Below are positions 1 to 10,330 of a stretch of 64,000 bases of DNA, piece after piece (position 1 is the stretch's first letter; each line of letters opens with the position of its first letter). This DNA comes from Epiperipatus broadwayi. Lineage: Eukaryota; Onychophora; Udeonychophora; Euonychophora; Peripatidae. Location: assembly GCA_028023455.1 (NCBI GenBank), contig JAQFVV010012422.1, positions 6,631,710 through 6,695,709 of the forward strand, given 5' to 3'. The notes below the pieces were generated by a model. The model was given only the letters and a program-made list of their open reading frames with translations. It did no database searches and was not told the DNA's origin. The translations under genes and the position numbers were made by a program.

Positions 1-117
1 GGTTGAAAGTTTTAAAAATTGATTATTTATTAGTCTACTTTTAAAACAGGTTTATTTGCCTGTTTAATGGAGTTTCTTCAAACCTCAGGGAATTAAAAAT
101 CTCAGTCTGTTACAGTC

Positions 118-182
118 CAAGCTGGTTGCAGACGGTTGTGGGTTCGCGTCCCGGCCGATGCTATGACATATAGAAAAAAAAA
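118..182 (+). repeat. tRNA-derived SINE fragment (3' part)
   Basis: The sequence carries a polymerase III B-box-like core, GGTTCGCGTCCCGGC, followed by a short tail and an A-run. It matches the 3' half of the complete SINE at 40016-40126. The tRNA-like head with the A box is missing, so this copy is 5'-truncated, which is usual for LINE-mobilised SINEs. It is not a functional tRNA gene because no cloverleaf can be formed. Confidence 0.7.
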
Positions 183-185
183 GCA

Positions 186-2136
186 TTAATTTTATTGTCT
201 ACATTAACATCTTAGACCAGAATGAAATGGTGGGATCTACTTTTTACTTCTAGAGATTGCCTTGACAACAGATTGAAGATTCATAATGTTGATAAACAAA
301 CTGCTCTCATGTGATTTGTATTTATGAACCATCTAGCTTTGAGAAAAATTAGATTTAATATATATATAGAAAGAATCTTACAGCTGTTATGCATGTGTGT
401 GCCATATCCATAATTCAAAACTCAAATCCAGGTCAAATGAATCTTGTTAAAAAAAAATTCAATTCCATAGTCTTAGGATTTTTTTTATAGTACCCAGTCT
501 TTGATTAGTCCATGTCCAATCTATGACTTGTCCATACTAGCAATCTCCTTGTGTGCGTACATATATACACAAACATATATTTGTATGATTTGCAGCTTGG
601 CAGCCTCAAGTGCCATTCGAGCATTCAAGTGGCAGATTGAGTATAATTCCATTTACTTAATCAAATGGATTTGGGTTTTTTTTTACTCAATTGACAAAAC
701 CATCCAGAAAAACCCACTATTTTATTACTTTTCTTTTGTGAAAATATTTCGGTTTTGCAGTGAACTATTTAAAGATTGTTTTATCTTTTAAACATACATT
801 AATATTCTTAAAACATAATTCTAATTTTGCGTTCAAATACGTAAAGGGTTTTTTAATTTGTACATACGTGTTTTTAATTTGCAATGAATTATTTTTGAAA
901 ATATTTTAAAAAAAAAAATTTAAACAGAAATGATTTAAGCACATAACTCCTGGGTAATAAAACTTTGTAGTGTTTTTTTTTTTTTTTGCTTTATCTTGAG
1001 CCTAAGAATAGCTAAATATTCGTTAACTGGTTGATTTACTGTTCTTCATCTGTCGCTTAAGATTGAAAGGGTTAAAAATAATGCGACAGAAGAACAAATA
1101 GAAAGATAAGAATTTGTCAAAATCTAGGTAATTCAAAATGAAATAATGTAGTCTTTCAAATTTATAACAGACCAAGAATGAGTTGTAATCATTCATTTTT
1201 AAAAAAAGACTGTTTTGTCTGTTCGAGCATACAATATACTGAGTTCGAAAATTGTTTTAAATTGATCAAACTGAAAATTTTAGCCCCCTTTTTTCATTTT
1301 CTTCAATTCAAAATAGATCCAGAAACAGTTCTTAAGCCTGCTAGATTTATAATGGGCTAACTTGCTCAAAGTTTCCAAGTCATTCATTTATTGACATCAT
1401 ATCACATCAGGTTAATACCAAAATATACAAAATGTAAAATATAACGCGAAATAAAGAGTTAAGTTATTAAAAATAACTTCTCAAAAAATAAATAATCGAA
1501 TGTCTAGGGAGGTCATGTGGCATTTGAACATCAGAACCGACAAGTTGAGGTTTAATTTACAAACGTTTAAACCTCGGACACATCATTTTCTCTTTGCACT
1601 AAATAATATAGAGTTTCTTAGAAATAATATGGAGGTGTGTGTGTGCGTGTGGAAGTTTTGTTTTTTTATTGATTTTTTTTATATCTTTAAATTTTATTTT
1701 TTTTATATCTAAGAATCACTTAATAAGCTTCTTTGTGAACTTTTGACTGTTTGTTTTTTTACTTTGGATTTGTAAAATCTTTTTTAACTCAACTAAAATT
1801 TTGAATAGATCAACTATAAAAACAACAACAGTAAAAAAACAACAACTACTATTTGCCTGTCGTTCAAATAAATACTTTCAATTTTATTTTAAATACTTTG
1901 TTTCATCTTACGAACTACTTGATTTTAAATCTGTTTACTTAAATCATTTAATTAAGAAACTGTATTTGCTTTTGTAAAATATATGTGTATGATAATGATA
2001 AATATAATTATAAAAATGAAAATGAGCATTTACACACAAACACCTCCCCCCTGTACCCATTCTGCCATCTACTAAGGAACTGCCACATAACTTTATCTTT
2101 CTTATTGCATTGCCAAATCCATATAATATTAATATC
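186..2136. other. AT-rich stretch without recognisable gene
   Basis: About 2 kb of AT-rich sequence with short homopolymer runs. The open frames here are under 100 codons, have no recognisable domain and show the F/I/K/Y-rich composition expected of translated AT-rich DNA. It is consistent with intron or intergenic DNA. Confidence 0.6.
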
Positions 2137-2388
2137 ATCTATATTCTTTATTACATTTTACAATGCTTTTTAACAATCCACTATTGACAGTTTCGATTGC
2201 TCCAGCAATCTTCTTCAGAATCATAACAAACAGCAATCTTCAGAACTGTAACAAACACAATACAAATAAATGAATACAAATACTCATGTATTTGTATGGT
2301 GTTTGTTCTGAAGAAGATTGATGGGGCAATCGAAACTGCAATAGTGGATTGTAAAAAAGTATGGTAAAAAGTAACAAAGAATATAGAT
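2137..2388. repeat. Fold-back element with about 80-bp inverted arms
   Basis: The left arm starting at 2137 (ATCTATATTCTTT...) is repeated in inverted orientation ending at 2388, with a few mismatches across about 80 bp. Each arm contains the motif CTGAAGA-A-GATTG...CAATC-GAAAC, at 2190-2218 on the minus strand and 2308-2336 on the plus strand. This motif recurs at 51520, 55772 and 56789. The centre holds a shorter inverted repeat around the (A/T)-rich core. It looks like a non-autonomous palindromic repeat, and no coding sequence is present. Confidence 0.7.
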
Positions 2389-2726
2389 AAACTATCACAC
2401 ACTTGAGAAGGAAAAATGTGTTTTCTTGATTTTAAGCTCAGTAAAATCCCATAAATTCAGCATGTGAATAAGCATCTCATCTTTATTCATTTACCCATAA
2501 GAATGTGTTATAAAGCTTAATAAGAATGTTTTTTAAGCTTTAAAAAAAATATGGAAGAAAGATAACTGAAATAAAAAAGATTTGAAATTTGTTAATATTT
2601 CACAATGCAGTTTTGCTTCCATATAATTTTTTGGGATAATTTATAAAAGCCAACTTATTTTGTCTATTTGTGAGTTAAATATGAGTTTCTGTGAGATGAA
2701 ATGTTATTTGTAATCTTCAATCTTAA
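2389..2726. other. Short AT-rich spacer, nothing recognised
   Basis: Unannotated AT-rich sequence between the fold-back element and the 3' tail of RTE copy 1. No open frame of interest. Confidence 0.5.
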
Positions 2727-5700
2727 TATCATCATCATCATCATCAACAAACATTATCAATCCACTGCAGGATGAAAGTCTCTCCAAGTTCAATCCATCT
2801 TCTCTGATCTTTAGCTTCTCTTCTCCACATCACCACTGCACACTTTCTTATTTCATCCATCCATCTCACATGTGGTCTTTTTCTGGGTCTTTTACAATCT
2901 CTTGGAATCCTGTTTAAGATTTCAATTGTCCATCTATTATCATCTCTTCTAGCAATATGTCCAGCCCAAGTCCACTTCAGTCTTTTAATTTTTTCAATGA
3001 GGTCAGTAACACCTGTTTGTTCTCTTACCCATATATTGCATTTTCGATCCCTTCTTGTTACTCCCAACATGCATCTCTCCATACTTCTTTGAGTGATCTG
3101 AAGTCTCTGTATTGCTCTTCTATTAAGTGTCCAAGTCTCAGATCCATAAGTAAGAACTGGTAAAACATCTTTATTAAAAACCTTTCTTTTCAAACACATA
3201 GGCATATTTCCTTTTAGTATCAAGTTATTTCTACCAAAAGCACTCCAACCAAGTTTAATTCTATGATTAATTTCATCCATTATGTTTCCATCTGTATTAA
3301 TAATCTGACCAAGGTATTTGTAACTGTTAACTTCTTCTAACTCATCATAATCAATCTTTATTTTTATATTTTGAGAAAATCCATTAAACATTACTTTAGT
3401 CTTTTTAACATTTATCTTTAGTCCTACTTTCATCTGATAACTCCTGCAACAATTTCTGCAACTCTAAAGCATTATCTGCAAAAACAACTACATCATCTTC
3501 AAAATCTAAATGACTTAAATAATATCCATTTATTTTCACTCCTTTGACTTCCCATTTTAATCCACAAAATACTTCTTGCAGCACTGCTGTAAAAAGTTTT
3601 GGAGATATGGAGTCACCCTATTTTACACCCTTTTCAATGTTGACTTTCCCAGTATCCTTATGTAATCTAATTGTTGCTGTTGCATTTTTATAAATATTCT
3701 TTAAAATATGACAATATCCTGGATCTATACCTTGATGATCCAATGCTTTAATCACTGAAGAAATGTTTATAGAATCAAATGCCTTTTCATAATCTACAAA
3801 TCCAAAACATAATGGCAACTCATATTCATTTGTCCCTTCTATAACTTCTCTCAATACCTGGATATGATCTACTGTACTAAAACCACTTTTAAATCCAGCT
3901 TGTTCTCTTGGTTGGTGGAAATCCAATGTTCTCTGTAGACGAGTTGTAATTATCTTGGTAAAAATTTTGTATAAAACTGATAAAAGGCTGATAAGTCTGT
4001 AATTTCTAATATCTTCTTTATCACCTTTTTTAAATATTAATATTAATACTGCATTCTTCCAATCATCTGGTACATCTTTATCATTTAGACATTTGGTATA
4101 TAACTTTGCTAAAAAAAATTCTATTTCTTCACCTGCTTCTTTTAATATATCAATTATAATTCCATCATTACCTGGAGCCTTTCCTTTCTTCATACATTTA
4201 ATTGCATGTCTCACTTCTTCATTTAAAATTCTGGGCAATTCGGAAGATGTAATAGATATAGGAGGTACTTGTTCTTTATTACTATATAATTCTTGATAAA
4301 AGCCTTCTACCCATTTCATGATGTCATCTCTCTTTTTAGTAATAATTCCATCTTTTTTTTCTTATTGCAGATATAAATTTCCTACCAATACCAAAATGTT
4401 GTTTTACACTCTTGAGACTTTTATTCTCTTCTACAGCTTTCCTTGCTAGTTCACAGTTATACTTTCTTATATCATTTTCAACTCTTTTCTGCACCATTTT
4501 TACAAAATTCGAGATATTCAATCCTTTTTAATGCATCATTTTTGTATATCTTAATATTTCTTCTTTTCTTCATAAATTCTCTAGTCTCAGTAGAAATTTT
4601 ATTGGTCAATTGCTGCTTTTTTCTACCAGCTATCTTTGTTGCAGTTTTTAAAAGTGTATCAGTTATTTTCATATTAATTTCATTCAAATCTGAATCATGT
4701 TCAAAATCTACTAATACTTGAAACTGATTTGTAAGTTCTAATTTAAATTCATTAGAATGTTTCTGAAGATTAGAAATATCAACTTTAAATGTTGTTTTTC
4801 TTAATAATTTTTGTTTCTCTAGTTTTGCATTAACACATCTTACATCTTACTAATCAATGATCCCTTCCTGTGTTAAATTTATTAAGAACATTACAATCTT
4901 GAAATACACATTTTCTGTTAGTCAAAATATAATTCAATTATGCTGTACCTTCATTTGGATGCTTCCATGTCCATTTCCTTTTAACATTTTTCTCAAAAAA
5001 ATAATTCATAATATAAAGTTTTTCTTTTTCTGCAAGCTCCACAAGTCTATGTCCTCTCTCATTTCTATTACCATAACCAAAATTTCATTTGTTTACCAAT
5101 TCTAGCATTAAAGTCTCCCATAACAATTTTAAAATGATGTTTACTCTGATCAAAAGCCTTTTGTACATCCATATAAAAATCTTCTACTACTTCATCACTA
5201 TGAGAACTTGTTGGGGCATAAACCTGAATTATCTGCATTTGGTATCTGCTATTAAGTTGTATAACTAATCTTGCCACTCTGTCTGAGACACCATCAATCT
5301 CCACAATGTTGTTCTTCAACCTTTTATTTATAATGAATCCTACTCCACTTGTACTTCCAATATTTATGCCTTTGTAATAGAGTACATGTCCACTATTTAA
5401 ATCAAATATTCACCTTTTTCTATAACTTCACAAAATCCAATAATGTCCCATTTAATATAAGACAGTTCTTCTTCTAATTCTTGCAATCTTCCTTCAATTG
5501 AAAGTAATCTGCAGTTGTAAGTACCTAAATAAAAAGTCATCATCAAATGGCAGCCTGGGTCCGCAATCGGGATTCTTAGCACCCTCCGCCTTTGGCCACC
5601 CACCACTGCCTTGGTTTGTGACTTTACAGCCTCCTGTGAATAAGAGCCATGATTTATTTTTGTCTGTCATGATTGTGTATATCTATTGGGAAAATATTTA

Positions 5701-5990
5701 TCATTTACACAAATATTCATTCTATCTTATCAGGCAACTGAGAAGAAAGACCATGGTGTTTCTTGATCTTAGACTCAGAGGTAAAAAGCCAATAAAGTCA
5801 TTATGCTGGCCAATATGTGTTGGTGAGCAGCCCATCCATGTTCATATACTATATGAATAATCATCTAGTAATAACAGCTGCAACGACAAGAACGTATGGA
5901 GTGGACATTAGGAATCTGCCCTGCTCAGTTCTTTTAAGGCCTCCAAGAGGAATAAAAGGGTCTCCTTTCAGTAAATAGCAAACTCTTTTC
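2727..5990 (-). mobile_element. RTE-clade non-LTR retrotransposon, copy 1
   Basis: On the minus strand this is a nearly complete RTE-type element. Its 3' end at about 2727 is a (GAT)n tail, written (ATC)n on the plus strand, which is typical of RTE elements with very short 3' UTRs. The coding part lies at about 2744-5606. The 5' leader can be followed to about 5990 by alignment with copies 2 and 3: shared landmarks are the segment around the 'accatggt' start context and the 'attcctaatgtccactc' block. It is flanked on the 5' side by an older LINE tail at about 6020-6620. The polyprotein is interrupted by several frameshifts and stops, so this copy is dead. Confidence 0.9.
2744..5606 (-). pseudogene. 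RTE endonuclease-reverse transcriptase, frameshifted
   Basis: Broken ORF2 of RTE copy 1, read from right to left. 5606-5068 carries the start of the apurinic-type endonuclease (TYNCRLLS, then VYAPTSSHSDE and the MGDFNARIG catalytic block). About 4687-4336 is the linker. 4319-3618 carries reverse transcriptase blocks (KAPGNDGI, IFKKGDKEDIRNYR, FVDYEKAFDSI). 3433-2744 carries the C-terminal region (YKYLGQIINTDG, WTWAGHIARRDD, RWMDEIRK). Relative to copy 2 it has frameshifts in the endonuclease, near 4330-4500 and near 3440-3620, and part of the endonuclease reading frame near 4850-5060 is lost. Such proteins nick target DNA and copy their RNA by target-primed reverse transcription. This copy cannot make an intact enzyme. 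Confidence 0.9.
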
Positions 5991-6019
5991 TGCATCCCCA
6001 AAAATAAAATCTTAATGTA

Positions 6020-6620
6020 TACATGTATATATAGACATTTTTTATTTTATTGAAAACCATATATAAATTGTAATGGTCTGCCTGCTATAGTTTGATGTGA
6101 TGCACTATGGCTTCTCCTTTATCTCTCAGCTGCTATGCCCAGAGAAATATATTAGCTACCTTATCTTTCCTATCCATTCTCCACCCTATGTTTTCCTCAT
6201 ATTCTTCTTTATCCTGCTTCATCTTATTTCCACATCATTTTTGTCCACTCTATGGCCTCTATATCTAGATCCCCCTATATTTTTTTAAACCCAGCATAAA
6301 AACCAAGAACCCACTTTCCATATAATCACTTTATTTATATTTAATCCCCCACAACTTCATTATTTGTACCCTTTTTGTTTGTAAACATTTACATTCAATT
6401 AACAGATGCCTAATATTTTCCATACCTTCCTTACATAACTTGCAGACTAAATGACCCACATTTCTCCCTTTATATGTATATTATCTTGTTGCTAATGATC
6501 ATGTTGAGCCTTAAACAGTAAACTACTTTCCTTGCTATTATCGTAAATTGATTCACACCCAATATTCTGAAGATCTAATTTAATTGATTTGCGGCAACCT
6601 AACTATATCTTCAAAAAATA
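6020..6620 (-). pseudogene. Degraded LINE reverse transcriptase C-terminus
   Basis: Minus-strand translation around 6480-6330 reads KNVGHLVCKLCKEG, then ENIRHLLIECKC and a basic end with a stop. This is the Cys-x2-Cys ... His-x4-Cys signature found downstream of the reverse transcriptase in many non-LTR retrotransposons. The upstream part (SIKLDLQNIGCES..., about 6590-6500) is in another frame, so there is at least one frameshift. The remaining sequence to about 6020 resembles a 3' UTR ending in an A-rich segment with AATAAA. It is not part of the RTE copy beside it. The family is unresolved. Confidence 0.55.
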
Positions 6621-7708
6621 TACCAGCATTTATTCTTTATATACTTTAATAAGATTCAAACAATATTTTCTTTAATGTGTGATGATGATGACCACTATAC
6701 AAACACTATTTGCAATAGCTCCCCAAATCACATAGAACATCAGCTACTCCCAAAGAAATAAACATGAAATTAGTATGCAGACCAGAAAAACATTATATAT
6801 AAAGTAGTTAACATACTATTTAAATAAATAACAAAAGAATTTATTTACAAAGTGACTGATTGCTTTAATAAGCTACTTTTTACTATCTTTTCACTTTTAG
6901 CTTACATGCATGCTGGAAAACAAATATGAAATAATCATAATTATTCATAAAGTGTCCAAGATTTATTTGAATTAATTATAAAACTATTTTTCAATTATAT
7001 ACAATACTATCATGATTATACGATCAAGCATAGTTGTCATAGAGTAAATCCCTGGCCTTTAAAACACCATGAATATAATCATATGCATGGCCAATTCTCA
7101 TAAATACAATATATTTATTTCTATCTTTAGCTTCATAGTATAGTCACACATATACATCTGTAATGGAGTTATTATAATCAATACCTTCCTCGCAATGATA
7201 AATCTAGGAAGTGGCTACTTTGGGTCTGAATTAACTGAGGTTGTCCTTTTAGATCCAACCTTGAATTTAATAATAATTATTTAATTAAGTGAAATGGTTG
7301 CTATTGAATTCAACCTTGAATTTGCAAAATAACTATGAATAATTGCACCATATAGATATATATTTTAACCATTTAATGCTAATCTAACAAGTGCATTTAT
7401 AAGTTTTAACACACACAATCTAACAGTAATTAAGGTGAGGGTTAATTTACATACAAATGAACTCGACCAAATTTTAAAATAAATCTTTAGTTGTACTTTA
7501 AAATTGTAATAATTATACTTACCAGTAATTATTTTTAACATTTGGACACTACACTTTAAATATTTTCTGTGTGTGGATTTCATGTGTTTAAAGTGAATAT
7601 TGCACCACTAATTATTTTATTTAACTTTATATATTTGCTGATAATTTCCACATGAAAAGAAAACTTTTGTTGTTGTTGTTGTTTTTTGAAAAGGAATAAT
7701 TGTTTTAC
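6621..7708. other. AT-rich stretch without recognisable gene
   Basis: No domain-bearing open frame, tRNA-like core or clear repeat seen. A 72-codon minus-strand frame at 7365-7583 has no recognisable features. Confidence 0.5.
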
Positions 7709-8170
7709 TAATCATATATGTAATATTGAAACAGCATTAAATTGTTGCACATGCGCTTTGGATTTTAACTATAAAATGAATGAATACTAACACTTCAAAC
7801 ACATGATAAAGTCTTTGTAAAAGATAGAATGGCCATCTATCTTTTTGAACCCAAACGCTTTTGTATGGGCGAATCTTAAGTGTTTGAAAGTGAAAGCATA
7901 TAAAAGTAATTTAAAGTGATTATTTAATATCTTTACACTTTCACTTTCAAACACTTAAGATTCGCCCATACAAAAGCGTTTGGGTTCAAAAAGATAGACG
8001 GCAATTCTATCCTTTCCAAAGACTTTATCATGTATTTGAAGTGTTAGTAGTCATTCATTTTATAGTTAAAATCCAAAGTGCATGTGCAACAGTTTAATGC
8101 TGTTTAAATATTACAGTTTATAAAAAACATCACGCTATATAAAATAATTGACTTAATCATATATGTAATA
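7709..8170. repeat. Long palindrome (176-bp arms) with flanking 17-bp direct repeats
   Basis: The left arm, 7721-7896, is repeated in inverted orientation at 7938-8113 with few mismatches around a 41-bp spacer. The arm centre carries smaller hairpins of the type AAAGATAGA...TCTATCTTT (7820-7844 and 7990-8015). The 17-mer TAATCATATATGTAATA occurs at 7709-7725 and again at 8154-8170, flanking the structure. The organisation is that of a non-autonomous palindromic DNA element. The two halves have begun to diverge, so it is not a simple assembly artefact. Confidence 0.8.
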
Positions 8171-9371
8171 AAAGAAAAAATAAAGCAAATTTGTATGTTA
8201 TCTGCTTTAAATGCAGCTAGAATATTTATAGATCTTTAACCACAAATGCTAACCTTTTTTAAAAAACAAAAGTTCACTTCTACCTTTAATCAATCAATTA
8301 AATAATATATTATATAAACGCTTTATAAATAATGAAATATAGTTTTTTTTACAATTAATGTACACTAAAAGACCATAAAATAAAACTTAGATTAGATTAT
8401 CTCAGTCTAATCAATAAACAGGGTTTCCCCCCTTACTTTTTTAACTTATTTAGTGTAAAGTTTTGTATCTGAGAGTCTCGCTTCAGTTTGTTGAGGATTT
8501 TTGCATGAGCTAATATTTTTTTCTCAGTGACATGTGTTAATTGATTATATTCAAAGTTATGTTCTATATTTACAAGTTACTATACTGTCCATTATCAATT
8601 TCCTGTTCTGGAAATTATTTGAAATTTAGGTTTTTTTCATTTTGATTAGAGATTCTTTCAAAATAGTTTGGTCAGATTCATCAGGGGATCCAGATTAGAC
8701 TTCAGCCAGCCAGAAGTTTTCATCTTTTTTTAATCAGTCATCTTGTAGTTTATTGAAGCTTAAATAAATCAAGAATCCAGATTGATTAATTTCAAGAAAA
8801 ATTTCATTTGATCTTTTGTTTATAACACTTTTAATAATCTGTTTATTTTAATTACATGAATTTCAAAACTCTATAATTATTTAATTGATTCAATTTTCAA
8901 AACACCTAATTATTTAATTGTTTGCATTTTTATATTGTTTTTGAATTGTAAGCTGAAATTTAAAAACAGTCTTAATCTTTTAATTACCTTATTTTTAATC
9001 TGCTTATTTAAACCAATATGTAGATTATATAATTAAACTTTTAAAATCTATTTCTTTTAACACTAAATAATTAATTGTGTTAAATTGCAAAATAATCTTG
9101 CCAATGTAATTTTAAACACCCACTCTTTTAATCTTTTCTAAAAGAAACTGTAATCTAGTTTTATTACTTATTACTTTCTCTTAAATTTTAAACACCTTGA
9201 ACAAACTCATTATATTATTTATAATTATTTGAAAATATGAACTATTGAATAATTTATTCTAAAATTTGAACACCATCTATTGTAATATCTTTTAATACTT
9301 TATTTTAAACTATTTCTTTTATTGCAAAATAAATATAACTATCTCCCACTGAATTATATATCGTCATAAGC
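8171..9371. other. AT-rich stretch without recognisable gene
   Basis: Very AT-rich, with many TTTAATT/AATTAAA words. No open frame or repeat I can assign. Confidence 0.5.
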
Positions 9372-9580
9372 CAATGGAAAGATAGAACGATACCATTCTA
9401 TCTTTGATTGTTAAAAGTAAGATTCATTCTTCATCCTTTGAATATATTAATGGGTGATTGCAGAATATTTAGTCTACACATAAATATAAAATCAGTGTAT
9501 AATTTAAAAACCAAGTCAAAAACTAAGCTTATATAACAACAGCCTAAAGATAGAATAGCAACATTCTATCTTTTTATTGG
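9372..9580. repeat. Small MITE-like element with hairpin-bearing ends
   Basis: The ends are inverted copies of each other: CCAATGGAAAGATAGAA at the left and the complement of CCAATAAAAAGATAGAA at the right. Each end contains a 28-bp AAAGATAGA...TCTATCTTT hairpin (9378-9405 and 9546-9573). The same hairpin occurs inside the palindrome at 7820-7844 and 7990-8015. No coding sequence. A miniature inverted-repeat element is the simplest reading. Confidence 0.55.
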
Positions 9581-10199
9581 TTTTTGATGCTACATGACTG
9601 AGTGAAAGGTAGTGACTTCCACTTAGAAATTACAGATATTCAGAGGTTACAATAATTTATTATTTCTTTTATTTTTTTATTATTTTTATACTGCTATATT
9701 TATTAGCCATCCTCACAACAACTGCAACATAGTTTACTGCCATGTGAAAGAACACATGGATGATCATGAAATGTATAAGGCATTAAATATTCTTATGTAT
9801 CTATACACATACTGTGATAGAATGGGTTTGAAGCCAGTCACAAATAAAATTATTTAATCGGTAAACATATGTAGACATGGATATATATAATATTTAATTT
9901 TGTTTATTACATGGTGGTGGTTACAAATATATAAACGTGGGGGGAGGACTCTGTCATTTTTAAATGATATATATGTGTGTGTGACAAATGTGTGTATGAA
10001 TGAATTAAGTAGTGAAAAGAGAGAAACAAGATTTTGTTTTATGCTTTAAAAACTAGAGGTTTCCGGCAGAATGAGATTCTATTTTCTGTTATATTACAAT
10101 AGAAGCTACATCACGAGTTTTCACACGTCTAACAGATCTGGTTAGTCCACATTGAAAATCAGAAGTGAGATAAAAAAGAAGTTTCTAGAACAAATGGAG
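9581..10199. other. AT-rich stretch, nothing assigned
   Basis: No gene recognised. The segment from about 9811 (TGTGATAGAATGGG) could be the start of an old solo LTR leading to the TATA box at 10205, but matching ends and target duplications were not found. Confidence 0.4.
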
Positions 10200-10330
10200 G
10201 GGGCTATAAAAGTGAGCCACCCAGAATGCATTGGATCTTTTTCCGGCAGAGCTACAACAGTGAACACCTAAACGGTTTTAATATTTAGCTTATATAATGG
10301 TGACTTCAAAAGAAATTTTGGGGTAAGAGA
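10200..10330 (+). promoter_or_regulatory. Promoter-like patch: TATA box and a possible short first exon
   Basis: TATAAAAG at 10205-10212 lies in a locally GC-richer segment. About 90 bp downstream is ATGGTGACTTC at 10298, reading MVTSKEILG directly into GGGTAAGAG, a good splice donor. A second donor-like CCAGGTAAAG occurs near 10550. TTTCCGGCAGA occurs on both sides of the TATA box. This could be a host promoter or the promoter of a decayed solo LTR. No protein family is recognised in the nine-residue frame. Confidence 0.3.

Noticed and set aside
2727-2760. (ATC)n runs at RTE ends as independent microsatellites or a CRISPR-like array
   Set aside because: They occur at the 3' end of each RTE copy and are the element's own tail; there are no spacers or regular repeats.
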